Shown: positions 1 through 5,512 of the stretch, piece by piece | How positions within the stretch are numbered: position 1 is the stretch's first letter | Layout of the letters: each line of letters begins with the position of its first letter | Source of the DNA: an uncultured Butyricicoccus sp. | Lineage (GTDB): Bacteria; Bacillota; Clostridia; Oscillospirales; Butyricicoccaceae | DNA: 5,512 nt | Reading direction: 5' to 3' | Assembly (NCBI GenBank): GCA_947575935.1 | Contig: CANPPM010000200.1 | Location: 1-5,512, forward strand | The notes under the pieces: generated by a model | Told to the model about the DNA's origin: nothing | The model's database searches: none | The model's input: the letters and a program-made list of their open reading frames with translations, nothing else | Position numbers and translations under genes: made by a program

Positions 1-123
1 CGGAACAGGTACGGCCCGGGTGCCCTCGGGAAACCCTTTCCGCGCCGCGGCAAATATTTTTTCACCCGCGGTCAGACGCAGCTATTATTTTGTCCGGCTG
101 CATCCATCATCATACGACGGACA

Positions 124-197
124 TACAGGGGCCCCGCCCCTGTAAAATACCCGCCCCCGGCAAAGCCGGGGACGCCCCAACTCCCGCTGCTGCGGGA
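124..197. repeat. Cluster of three GC-rich hairpins
   Basis: Three short inverted repeats follow each other. The arms are tacaggggc/gcccctgta at 124-132 and 136-144 (loop ccc), ccccggc/gccgggg at 155-161 and 165-171 (loop aaa), and tcccgc/gcggga at 182-187 and 192-197 (loop tgct). None is followed by a clear T-run on the plus strand. They lie past the rpmH terminator in non-coding DNA. They could be a dispersed intergenic repeat or simply structure in GC-rich spacer DNA; copy number in the genome cannot be seen here. Confidence 0.5.
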
Positions 198-277
198 AAT
201 CAGGCCGCCGGTCCCCTACGGCCAGCGAAAAAAATCCAACAGCCCCGCAGTTTCCGGCAACCCGCCAACTGCAAAAA

Positions 278-323
278 CCGCCGGAAAACCGATGGCAGAA
301 CGACGCTATCGGTTTTCCGGCGG
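278..323 (-). terminator. Rho-independent terminator of rpmH
   Basis: A perfect 16-bp inverted repeat is present: ccgccggaaaaccgat (278-293) and atcggttttccggcgg (308-323), with a 14-nt loop. Read on the minus strand, the stem is followed directly by TTTTTGC (277-271), the T-tract of an intrinsic terminator. On the plus strand no T-run follows, so the direction is minus. It lies about 170 nt after the rpmH stop with no gene between, so it most likely ends the rpmH transcript. Confidence 0.75.
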
Positions 324-493
324 CCGTTACCGCTCCCACGCGCACCCATCCGCGGCAACCCCCAACTATGGCAGCCGGCGGAAAATGCAGGAAACCCGTT
401 TTGCGCGTGCACAAACGACGGCAGATCCGCCGTTAAACAGGCTCTTTGGGGAGACTTGCAGCACGGGCAGACCCGTACCCGCTGCAGCATCTG

Positions 494-628
494 TCAGCGC
501 GTCAGCTGCACTCTGCCCTTTGCACGACGGCGGGCAAGCACCTTGCGGCCGTTTCTGGTAGACATTCTTTTACGGAATCCATGTTCCTTTGAACGCTGGC
601 GTTTCTTTGGTTGATAAGTCCTCAGCAT
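494..628 (-). CDS. rpmH: 50S ribosomal protein L34
   Basis: This 44-residue protein is a small, very basic structural component of the large ribosomal subunit that binds 23S rRNA. The translation starts MLRTYQPKKRQRSKEHGF, continues with RKRM and NGRKVLARRRAKGR, and ends QLTR. That is the L34 family signature over its full length, and 44 to 46 residues is the usual size. The ATG at 626-628 is preceded by GGAGG (638-642) at a 9-nt spacing, and a near-consensus promoter lies upstream at 742-770. The stop is TGA. In most bacteria rpmH is followed by rnpA (RNase P protein) and then yidD/yidC, and it often sits near dnaA and the origin. Here a terminator follows instead, and the upstream neighbour is the divergent gluQ, with no clear DnaA boxes between. 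The identification is very secure; the neighbourhood is unusual. Confidence 0.97.
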   Translation of the reverse strand: MLRTYQPKKRQRSKEHGFRKRMSTRNGRKVLARRRAKGRVQLTR

Positions 629-741
629 CTTTCTGCACCTCCCTCATATTTGGTCGTTTGTCCGGATGGGCACCGGCAAAAACCCGTGTATCCTTTTCAC
701 AGGCATATGCCGCTGCCCGTCCGCATTACAATACAGAGTAT

Positions 742-770
742 ATTATGATAGATTTCCGACAAATTGTCAA
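742..770 (-). promoter_or_regulatory. Sigma-A type promoter of rpmH
   Basis: On the minus strand a perfect -35 box TTGACA (765-770) is followed, after exactly 17 nt, by CATAAT (742-747), one base from the -10 consensus. Transcription would start near 735, leaving a leader of about 107 nt before the rpmH ATG. The leader contains the palindrome ggcatatgcc and a strong GGAGG ribosome binding site. This is a strong-looking promoter, as expected for a ribosomal protein gene. Confidence 0.8.
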
Positions 771-839
771 GATGGAAATGCAAGATTGCTGAGAAAAATA
801 TAAAACCGATGCTGCAGGCGTACGTCCTGCCGCCCGCTT

Positions 840-866
840 CCAAAGCGGAAGCCGCGGCTTCTTTGG
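840..866. other. Imperfect hairpin between the two divergent promoters
   Basis: The ends ccaaag (840-845) and ctttgg (861-866) pair, and inside them aagc (849-852) pairs with gctt (857-860); gaagccgcggcttc (848-861) is also a perfect palindrome. The element lies between the rpmH promoter and the gluQ -10 box. It has no T-run on either side, so it is not an obvious terminator. An operator role is possible but nothing here proves it. Confidence 0.35.
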
Positions 867-899
867 TGAGACAAAATGCTTTCTTTTCTGACTTATTTA

Positions 900-908
900 T
901 GATATAAT
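900..908 (+). promoter_or_regulatory. Extended -10 promoter reading toward gluQ
   Basis: The sequence tgatataat is a perfect extended -10 element (TGnTATAAT). No good -35 box lies 17 nt upstream (tttctt at 880-885 is poor), but extended -10 promoters do not need one. Transcription would begin near 915, giving a leader of about 225 nt before the gluQ start. The local AT-rich stretch (about 880-908) contrasts with its GC-rich surroundings, which supports a promoter. Confidence 0.65.
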
Positions 909-913
909 GTCCG

Positions 914-1139
914 CAAGCAGATCATTATCCTGACCCTTCGCAAGAGGATCACCAGTTCCGCCGGGATTTCGAGCGGCATAGGATAAGGGATTGCTAAGAC
1001 ACGTTTCACCGTTTGACAGTCCCATCCGAAAAGACGCCTTTCCGCCTGAACCGCTGTCCAGACGCCTGCGTATCCGGTTTGTCTGAATCTGCCATAGCGC
1101 TGCCAGCTGCTTGATAACCCTAAAAAGGAGTGATTGCCT
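914..1139 (+). promoter_or_regulatory. Long, possibly structured 5' leader of gluQ
   Basis: Between the extended -10 box and the gluQ start lie about 225 nt without a credible gene. Several pairings can be drawn: caagcag (914-920) with ctgcttg (1107-1113), which would close the whole region; a GGAU plus GGGAUUG strand pairing with CAGUCCC plus AUCC after a two-base bulge (about 993-1027); and CAGAC with GUCUG around 1059-1085. The closing stem ends just before the ribosome binding site (aaggag, 1125-1130). I see no T-box motif (AGGGUGGNACCGCG type), no preQ1-I pattern and no tRNA, and no U-tract that would end a small RNA. It may be a cis-regulatory leader of unknown class or an unstructured long UTR. 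Confidence 0.35.
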
Positions 1140-2090
1140 ATGCCGCATGTCTGCGGGCGTTTCGCACCCTCTCCCAGCGGCCGAATGCATCTCGGAAATG
1201 TCCTCTGCGCGCTGCTCTCCTGGCTGTCCGCCCGCGCCAAGGGCGGAAAATACCTGCTGCGCATCGAGGATCTGGATGCCGAACGCTGCCCCCGCAGTTA
1301 CGCCAACCTGATTGAGGACGACCTACGCTGGCTCGGCCTTGATTGGGACGCAGGCGGTGCAGCGGACGGGGACAGCTGGTATCAAAGCTGCAGAACGCCA
1401 ATTTATGAAAAATATGCCGCCCTACTTCAGGAAAAAGCCGAGGTTTACCCCTGTTTTTGCTCACGCGCCGCACTGCATGCCGCCTCTGCGCCGCATCTCT
1501 CCGACGGGCGCGTCCTCTATGCAGGGACCTGTTACGGTTTGAATGCCAAACAAATCTATGAAAAAAGAAAACGCCGCGCACCGGCTGACCGTATCCATGT
1601 GCCTAATCTGACGATTTCCTTTTCTGACGGCGTGCAGGGTCCATACACTGAGCACCTCCCCAGCGAATGCGGGGACTTTCTGCTGCGCCGTTCAGACGGC
1701 GTATTTGCTTATCAGCTGGCCGTCACCGTCGACGATGGCCTGATGGGCGTGACCGAGGTTGTGCGGGGGCGCGACCTGCTCTCCTCGACGGCCCGCCAAA
1801 TCTGGCTGCACCAGCTGCTCGGATTCCATCCGCCTGACTATTTCCATATTCCGCTGCTGCTCGACTGTGACGGGCGGCGCCTCTCCAAACGGGACAAAGA
1901 TCTGGATTTAGGAGTGCTGCGGCAGCGCTTTTCTCCCGAACAGGTGATCGGTGCGCTCGCTTTTGCCGCACATCTGACCGAACGTCCTCGGCCTATCTCC
2001 CCACAGGATCTCCTTTCCGGTTTTGACTGGAACAGGATTCCGCGTACCGACCTGTATCTTCCCAATATTTTCCGATCCCAGCAGCTCTGA
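1140..2090 (+). CDS. gluQ: Glutamyl-Q tRNA(Asp) synthetase (GluQRS)
   Basis: This 316-aa protein activates glutamate and attaches it to the queuosine base at position 34 of tRNA(Asp), a cytosolic anticodon-loop modification. It is a class I synthetase catalytic core: RFAPSPSG (residues 7-14), the HIGH-like HLGN (17-20), RIEDLD (41-46) and the KMSKS-like LSKR (248-251). A zinc site is suggested by C105, C107, Y127 and C131, as in E. coli GluQRS. FAYQLAVTVDD (189-199) and VTEVVRGRDLL (204-214) are typical of the family. It lacks the C-terminal anticodon-binding domain of a true GluRS (about 480 aa), and its length fits GluQRS (about 300). An in-frame TTG at 1134 exists, but the AGGAG at 1126-1130 is 9 nt from ATG 1140 and only 3 nt from TTG, so ATG was chosen. 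It is transcribed divergently from rpmH and followed 126 nt later by glpK, possibly on the same transcript. Confidence 0.93.
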   Translation: MPHVCGRFAPSPSGRMHLGNVLCALLSWLSARAKGGKYLLRIEDLDAERCPRSYANLIEDDLRWLGLDWDAGGAADGDSWYQSCRTPIYEKYAALLQEKAEVYPCFCSRAALHAASAPHLSDGRVLYAGTCYGLNAKQIYEKRKRRAPADRIHVPNLTISFSDGVQGPYTEHLPSECGDFLLRRSDGVFAYQLAVTVDDGLMGVTEVVRGRDLLSSTARQIWLHQLLGFHPPDYFHIPLLLDCDGRRLSKRDKDLDLGVLRQRFSPEQVIGALAFAAHLTERPRPISPQDLLSGFDWNRIPRTDLYLPNIFRSQQL

Positions 2091-2099
2091 GCGGCTGCC

Positions 2100-2120
2100 G
2101 CCGCATCCCCCAAATGCGGC
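2100..2120 (+). other. Hairpin in the gluQ-glpK spacer
   Basis: The arms gccgcat (2100-2106) and atgcggc (2114-2120) pair perfectly around the loop cccccaa, 10 nt after the gluQ stop. No T-run follows, so it is a weak candidate for an intrinsic terminator. It could protect the 3' end of the gluQ message or separate the expression levels of gluQ and glpK. A second perfect palindrome, ccgtccggacgg, lies at 2146-2157 in the same spacer and could be an operator or chance in GC-rich DNA. I see no clear -35/-10 pair for glpK in this spacer. Confidence 0.4.
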
Positions 2121-2216
2121 GCACTGTTCAGCACCCTTTCACACGCCGTCCGGACGGATCTGCCGCCGCATGCTGCCGGACAGGTCTGATGACAAATGAA
2201 AAGAGGGCGAAAAAAA

Positions 2217-3695
2217 ATGAAAAAGTATATCATGTCACTCGACGCCGGTACAACCAGCAGCCGCTGCATTATTTTTGACCATGACGGAGGAATCCGCGCC
2301 TCTGCGCAGCAGGAATTCCGACAGTATTATCCCAAACCCGGCTGGGTTGAACACAATGCAAACGAAATCTGGCAGACACAGCTGGCCGTCATCCAGCGGG
2401 CGCTTACTGGGGCCGGGCTCAGTGCTGCAGAGATTGCGGCAATCGGCATCACAAATCAAAGGGAAACCGTTGTCGTCTGGGACCGGTCGACTGGCGAGCC
2501 CATCTGTCCCGCTATCGTCTGGCAGTGCCGCCGCACAGCAGCATACTGCGACGAACTGCGCGAACGCGGTTTTTCCGACATCATCCGCAAAAAAACAGGC
2601 CTGGTACTGGACGCCTATTTTTCTGCGACAAAGCTGAAGTGGATCCTGGACAATGTACCGGGGGCGCGCAGCCGTGCCGAAAGCGGCCTGCTGCTGTTCG
2701 GCACGGTCGATACCTGGCTGATCTGGAAACTGACCGGCGGGCGCGTCCACGCGACCGATTATTCCAATGCATCCCGAACCATGCTGTACGACATCCGCCG
2801 GCTGTGCTGGGACGAGGAGCTGCTGACACTGATGAATATTCCCTCCGGTATGTTGCCCGAAGTGCGTCCTTCCAGCGGCATTTTTGGAGAGACCGACCCC
2901 AACCTGCTCGGCGGCGCTATTCCGATCGCGGGGGCAGCGGGCGACCAGCAGGCAGCCCTGTTTGGGCAGCGCTGTTTCTATCCCGGCGATGCCAAAAACA
3001 CCTACGGCACCGGCTGCTTTCTGTTACTGAACACCGGCGCACAGCCTGTCGACTCCTCGCACGGCCTGATTACAACGGTCGCCTGGGGAATCGATGGAAA
3101 GGTAACTTACGCCCTGGAAGGGTCTATCTTTGCAGCTGGCGCGGCGGTGCAGTGGCTACGTGACGCGCTTGGGCTGATTTCCTCCGCCGGCGAAACGGAG
3201 GCGCTTGCCCGGGCAGTACCGGATGCAAACGGCTGCTATGTAGTACCCGCTTTTACCGGACTTGGCGCACCCTATTGGGACGCATACGCCCGCGGCCTGG
3301 TCTGCGGACTGACGCGCGGCGTCAACAAAAACCACTTTGTGCGCGCCACGCTTGAATCCATTGCTTATCAGGTATGCGACGTATCGGCTGCCATGAGTGC
3401 GGATGCCAATTTGCCGCTTTCCGCGCTGCGGGTCGACGGCGGCGCAAGCGCCAACGATTTTCTAATGCAGGTACAGGCCGATCTGCTCGGCGCGCCGGTC
3501 ATCCGTCCGGACAGCGTAGAATCCACAGCTTTAGGCGCGGCATACCTGGCCGGGCTCGCTTCCGGATTCTGGCCAAGCCGCGAAAAACTGCGTACACCGG
3601 CTGCGGTCACTTTCCGCCCTACCATAGAGTTTTCTGAGCGGCAGTCCAAACTGAACGGCTGGCGCCTCGCCGTAAAACGTGCACAGCTCTCATAA
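2217..3695 (+). CDS. glpK: Glycerol kinase
   Basis: This 492-aa FGGY-family kinase phosphorylates glycerol with ATP to give sn-glycerol 3-phosphate in the cytosol. The N-terminal half has the phosphate loop DAGTTSSR (9-16), YPKPGWVEH (38-46) and the glycerol-binding R82/E83 in NQRET, with Y134. FGGY signature 1 fits YFSATKLKWILDN (134-146). The catalytic aspartate is D243 in GAAGDQQAALFG. The C-terminal half carries NTYGTGCF (261-268) and FGGY signature 2 around GLVCGLTRGVNKNHF (360-374). Family length is about 495-505. An ATG at 2196 would add 7 residues, but GAGGG at 2203-2207 sits 9 nt before ATG 2217, and MKKYIMSLDAGTTSSR then aligns with known starts. At the position of the HPr-phosphorylated His of Bacillus and Enterococcus GlpK this protein has N229. 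No glpF or glpD is visible. It is probably cotranscribed with gluQ or driven by an unrecognised spacer promoter. Confidence 0.97.
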   Translation: MKKYIMSLDAGTTSSRCIIFDHDGGIRASAQQEFRQYYPKPGWVEHNANEIWQTQLAVIQRALTGAGLSAAEIAAIGITNQRETVVVWDRSTGEPICPAIVWQCRRTAAYCDELRERGFSDIIRKKTGLVLDAYFSATKLKWILDNVPGARSRAESGLLLFGTVDTWLIWKLTGGRVHATDYSNASRTMLYDIRRLCWDEELLTLMNIPSGMLPEVRPSSGIFGETDPNLLGGAIPIAGAAGDQQAALFGQRCFYPGDAKNTYGTGCFLLLNTGAQPVDSSHGLITTVAWGIDGKVTYALEGSIFAAGAAVQWLRDALGLISSAGETEALARAVPDANGCYVVPAFTGLGAPYWDAYARGLVCGLTRGVNKNHFVRATLESIAYQVCDVSAAMSADANLPLSALRVDGGASANDFLMQVQADLLGAPVIRPDSVESTALGAAYLAGLASGFWPSREKLRTPAAVTFRPTIEFSERQSKLNGWRLAVKRAQLS

Positions 3696-3713
3696 TCCCG
3701 CTCTGTTTCCAAA

Positions 3714-3747
3714 ACCGGCTCCCTCCAAAATCTCGGAGAGAGCCGGT
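3714..3747. terminator. Likely bidirectional terminator between convergent genes
   Basis: The arms accggctccctcc (3714-3726) and ggagagagccggt (3735-3747) form a 13-bp stem with one C/A mismatch and an 8-nt loop. On the plus strand it starts 18 nt after the glpK stop and is followed by cttcgttt, a moderate T-tract. On the minus strand it is followed by TTTTGG, and it lies about 150 nt past the stop of the convergent coiled-coil gene. It most likely ends glpK transcription and may also stop leftward transcripts. Confidence 0.75.
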
Positions 3748-3898
3748 CTTCGTTTATCGGCACAATACGGCCTTTGCATTCCCTACGGATGCGGATAAAA
3801 TCCATACGGGGACACAGCCGCCATTTAGCGCGCCGCTTCCCCTCCCGCCAGCGATACAGTTCATCCCCAAAAACGCCGGGCCAGGCATTTGGGCAATC

Positions 3899-4318
3899 TT
3901 ACGGCTCATCTGTGCAGGGAGAAACAAGGATTTTCCGGCTTTTCCCATCCCATATCGGGCGATAACTGCCAAAGGAGGCCGTCTCCTCCTTCCCTGGCTC
4001 ATAAGCGTCCATCTGCGGTTCCCGCTTCCGGCACACAGCCTCCACAGACGGTACAGGATCATTTTTTGCCGCCTGCAGCGCCGCTGTGACTTCCTCTAGC
4101 GCACCTTCTAATTTCTGCTGGCTTTCTGCAGAAGCGCCCGCCGCATCCGTACCAGTCGCTTTCAGCAAAAGCATCTGGTTTTGCAGCTGCTGCCGCCTGA
4201 CCTGCAAACGCTCGGCCGTCTCCCTTCCCCCTTGACGGGGAACGTGCACAGCCGCCCTGCTCCGTCCTTCCATGGCTGATAGCGGATTTACAAAATCCGC
4301 ACGTACGCGCATAGACAT
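3899..4318 (-). CDS. Small coiled-coil protein of unknown function (weakly FlxA-like)
   Basis: This is a 139-aa hydrophilic protein with no signal peptide or membrane segment. The N-terminus (1-32) is basic and probably disordered. Two heptad-like helical stretches follow, about 34-54 (rich in R, Q and L, containing RRQQLQNQMLLLKATGTD) and about 64-86 (containing EGALEEVTAALQAAK). A tail follows with DAYEPGKEE (104-112) and a short Tyr/Trp-containing end. Small Clostridia proteins of this layout, sometimes annotated FlxA-like, come to mind, but the resemblance is from memory and weak. The start is well supported: GGAGGG (4326-4331) lies 7 nt before ATG 4316-4318, and a TATACT box lies further upstream. 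It follows the sensor kinase gene by 77 nt on the same strand and ends with TAA, converging on glpK. A purely antisense chance ORF is less likely given the ribosome binding site and coiled-coil composition. No function can be assigned. Confidence 0.7.
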   Translation of the reverse strand: MSMRVRADFVNPLSAMEGRSRAAVHVPRQGGRETAERLQVRRQQLQNQMLLLKATGTDAAGASAESQQKLEGALEEVTAALQAAKNDPVPSVEAVCRKREPQMDAYEPGKEETASFGSYRPIWDGKSRKILVSPCTDEP

Positions 4319-4356
4319 TTGCTATCCCTCCATTCCGGTCTTTTTGACCTACCGCA

Positions 4357-4362
4357 AGTATA
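4357..4362 (-). promoter_or_regulatory. Possible -10 box for the coiled-coil gene
   Basis: On the minus strand TTATACTTG contains TATACT, one base from consensus, between the kinase stop and the coiled-coil start. Transcription would start near 4350, giving a short leader of about 30 nt that carries the GGAGGG site. The -35 region (ttttcc at 17 nt) is poor, so this is a weak call; readthrough from the kinase gene is the alternative. Confidence 0.35.
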
Positions 4363-4395
4363 ACACCGGCGGCAATTTCGGAAAAGGGGGATTTC

Positions 4396-5512
4396 CTAAA
4401 CGGTCGTTTCCACTGCGTGAATGGCTTCGGCCTGCACGTCCTTCTGCGGCAGGCAGAGCAGCACGCTGACCCGAAATTCCTCTCCGCTCCATCCAGCCTC
4501 CATCGTACCATGATACTTTTCCGCAATCTGCCGGATATTCTGGAGCCCTGTCCCCGCCTCAAACACCCTGGCCTTCCCTGCCGAATTCACCGCCTCCAAA
4601 ATCAGCATATGGGAACGAATCCGCGCAGACAGGGACAGAAAACGGTTTTCAAAGGGCTGCCCCCGGCATGCCTCCGCCGCATTATCTATAATATTGGAAA
4701 ACAATACGCATAGATCCAGCTCGTCCACCCCACATCCGTCCGGAATGCGGACATCACAACACACCCGAATCCGGTCTGCCGCCGCACTGCCAAGCTTCTC
4801 AAACAGCAAAACATCCAGGACCGTACTTCCAGTCTGTACCGGGGCCGCCAGCTGCACGCTTTCCGCCCGCAAACGGTACAGGTAAGACTCGGCCTGTTCC
4901 CATTTTTTTTCACGCAGCAGCCCTGCCAGCACCAATAAATGGTTATCGATGTCGTGCTGAAAGGAAGCGTACTGTACTCCCCGCCGCTTTGCCTCTTCCA
5001 GATAGATTCTCTGACCATGCAGCTGGTTTTCCAGCAGCGCCGCTCTTTTTTCCTTTTAAGCAAGCGCGCTGATCCTGCAAAAAATCTCAAGCAGCAGAAC
5101 CGAAACAACAGCGGCCCCGACCACTATCAAAAACAGCGCCATCCAGGGCTCTACTCCAAGGGAGGAGAGATATTGTCCGAAATCATGCCGGTCCAGCCGC
5201 AAAAGATACCGTACCAGAAGGACCAGAAAAATGCAGGGCAGCAGCAAAAGAAATAAATAAGAAGAAATCCCTTGGCGCATGACCGCACTATATCGCAATT
5301 GGACCGCCCACAGCGCAAGCGCATACAGCAGCGCCAAAACCATGGAACAAAACACCTGCTCGGTAATCCCCCGGCTTGCCGACACAAGCTGCCCTGCAGC
5401 TCTGGACAAGATCACTGCAGAAAGCGCTTCCCGAAAGGTAGACAGAACGGCAACCACCGTGACCGATGCGCTCAGACGGGAGGCACGCACCCCGAAAATG
5501 AATCGTGCGTAC
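4396..5512 (-). pseudogene. Membrane GHKL (AgrC-like) sensor histidine kinase, 5' end outside window, interrupted by in-frame TAA
   Basis: The minus-strand frame is open from the window edge to a TAG at 4396-4398, apart from one TAA at 5056-5058. The visible N-terminal part (151 residues, no start in view) is hydrophobic, with membrane helices at about 52-70, 82-104 and 122-145. After the TAA, 219 residues in the same frame hold the cytoplasmic part: a linker helix (KEKRAALLENQLHGQ), the phospho-acceptor motif FQHDIDNH (His codon 4954-4956), the N-box FSNIIDNAAEA (around 4693-4695), the G-box GTGLQNI (around 4552-4554), and EEFRVSVLL near the end. This is the order of AgrC-type GHKL kinases, which sense a ligand, often a peptide, and phosphorylate a LytTR response regulator. 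No ATG, GTG or TTG lies between the TAA and the TTG at 4933-4935, which is already past the acceptor His, so restart would give an inactive fragment. It could be a recent nonsense pseudogene, a sequencing error, or readthrough. The kinase assignment is firm; its intactness is not. Confidence 0.85.

Larger units (their letters stand above)
1..493. other. GC-rich stretch with no convincing gene, rich in hairpins
   Basis: No recognisable protein family appears in any of the six frames. Plus-strand frame 1 is open from the window edge to 561, but its translation is rich in Pro, Arg and Ala, matches no family I know and runs antisense into rpmH. The minus strand, where rnpA would be expected after rpmH, shows no RnpA-like reading (no arginine-rich RNR-type motif) in any frame. 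What the stretch does hold is a set of inverted repeats (124-197) and a strong minus-strand terminator (278-323). Long chance ORFs are expected at this base composition. Confidence 0.6.

Noticed and set aside
2..66. Possible minus-strand gene start GTGAAAAAATATTTG running off the left edge
   Set aside because: No ribosome binding site precedes it and only about 21 residues, unlike any protein I know, are visible.
1..561. Open plus-strand frame across 1-561 (186 codons)
   Set aside because: The translation is Pro/Arg/Ala-rich, matches no known family, has no supported start and overlaps rpmH in antisense; GC-rich DNA gives such frames by chance.
629..1133. Replication origin, because rpmH often lies near dnaA
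   Set aside because: No clear TTATCCACA-type boxes or AT-rich unwinding region were found, and dnaA is not present.
1085..1139. preQ1 or T-box riboswitch before gluQ
   Set aside because: The segment accctaaaaagg only vaguely recalls a preQ1-I tail, the required 5' stem motif is missing, and there is no T-box sequence.
893..1264. Minus-strand ORF of 123 aa over the gluQ leader and start
   Set aside because: It overlaps the well-supported gluQ start in antisense, has no family resemblance and crosses the gluQ promoter region.
3368..3898. Continuation of the coiled-coil frame after its TAA, open far into glpK
   Set aside because: It runs through the terminator hairpin and then antisense to glpK, which is a real gene. 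The 139-aa product has a plausible natural end, so TAA is taken as the true stop.
4933..4935. TTG start for a separate soluble kinase
   Set aside because: It lies after the phospho-acceptor His and has no convincing ribosome binding site; it is an internal Leu codon of the kinase.
3899..5058. TAA reassigned as a sense codon in this organism
   Set aside because: glpK ends with TAA and is followed by its terminator at the right distance, and a single anomalous TAA does not support recoding.

Overview
The window looks like a chromosomal piece from a GC-rich member of the Bacillota, most likely class Clostridia (Oscillospiraceae/Ruminococcaceae-like). The grounds are a Clostridia-type ribosomal protein L34, an AgrC-like GHKL sensor kinase, a Gram-positive style glycerol kinase and strong GGAGG-type ribosome binding sites. 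No 16S or taxon-specific marker is present, so the placement is inference.

Layout from left to right: (a) 1-493 is GC-rich and shows no convincing gene. It holds a run of small hairpins (124-197) and a perfect 16-bp stem followed by T5 on the minus strand (278-323), read as the terminator of the next gene. (b) rpmH (L34, 44 aa) lies on the minus strand at 494-628 with a near-consensus promoter at 742-770; its usual partner rnpA is not seen next to it. (c) 629-1139 is a divergent intergenic region with the rpmH promoter leftward and a perfect extended -10 box rightward, followed by a long, possibly structured leader. (d) gluQ (glutamyl-Q tRNA(Asp) synthetase, 1140-2090) and glpK (glycerol kinase, 2217-3695) lie on the plus strand, 126 nt apart, and end at a hairpin (3714-3747) that may serve both strands. 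(e) On the minus strand, converging on glpK, are a small coiled-coil protein of unknown function (3899-4318) and the 3' part of a membrane GHKL histidine kinase (4396 to beyond 5512).

The genes do not form one pathway. L34 and GluQRS both serve translation (ribosome, tRNA modification), GlpK feeds glycerol into central metabolism, and the kinase belongs to a two-component, possibly peptide-sensing, system whose response regulator is outside the window.

The most striking observation is a single in-frame TAA (5056-5058) in the kinase, exactly between the membrane part and the phospho-acceptor domain. All later catalytic motifs are intact in the same frame and no usual start codon lies before the phospho-acceptor histidine. 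Other points of note are rpmH without rnpA, the long leader of gluQ, and replacement by Asn of the histidine that HPr phosphorylates in Firmicute glycerol kinases. I did not find a clearly new defence or mobile system.
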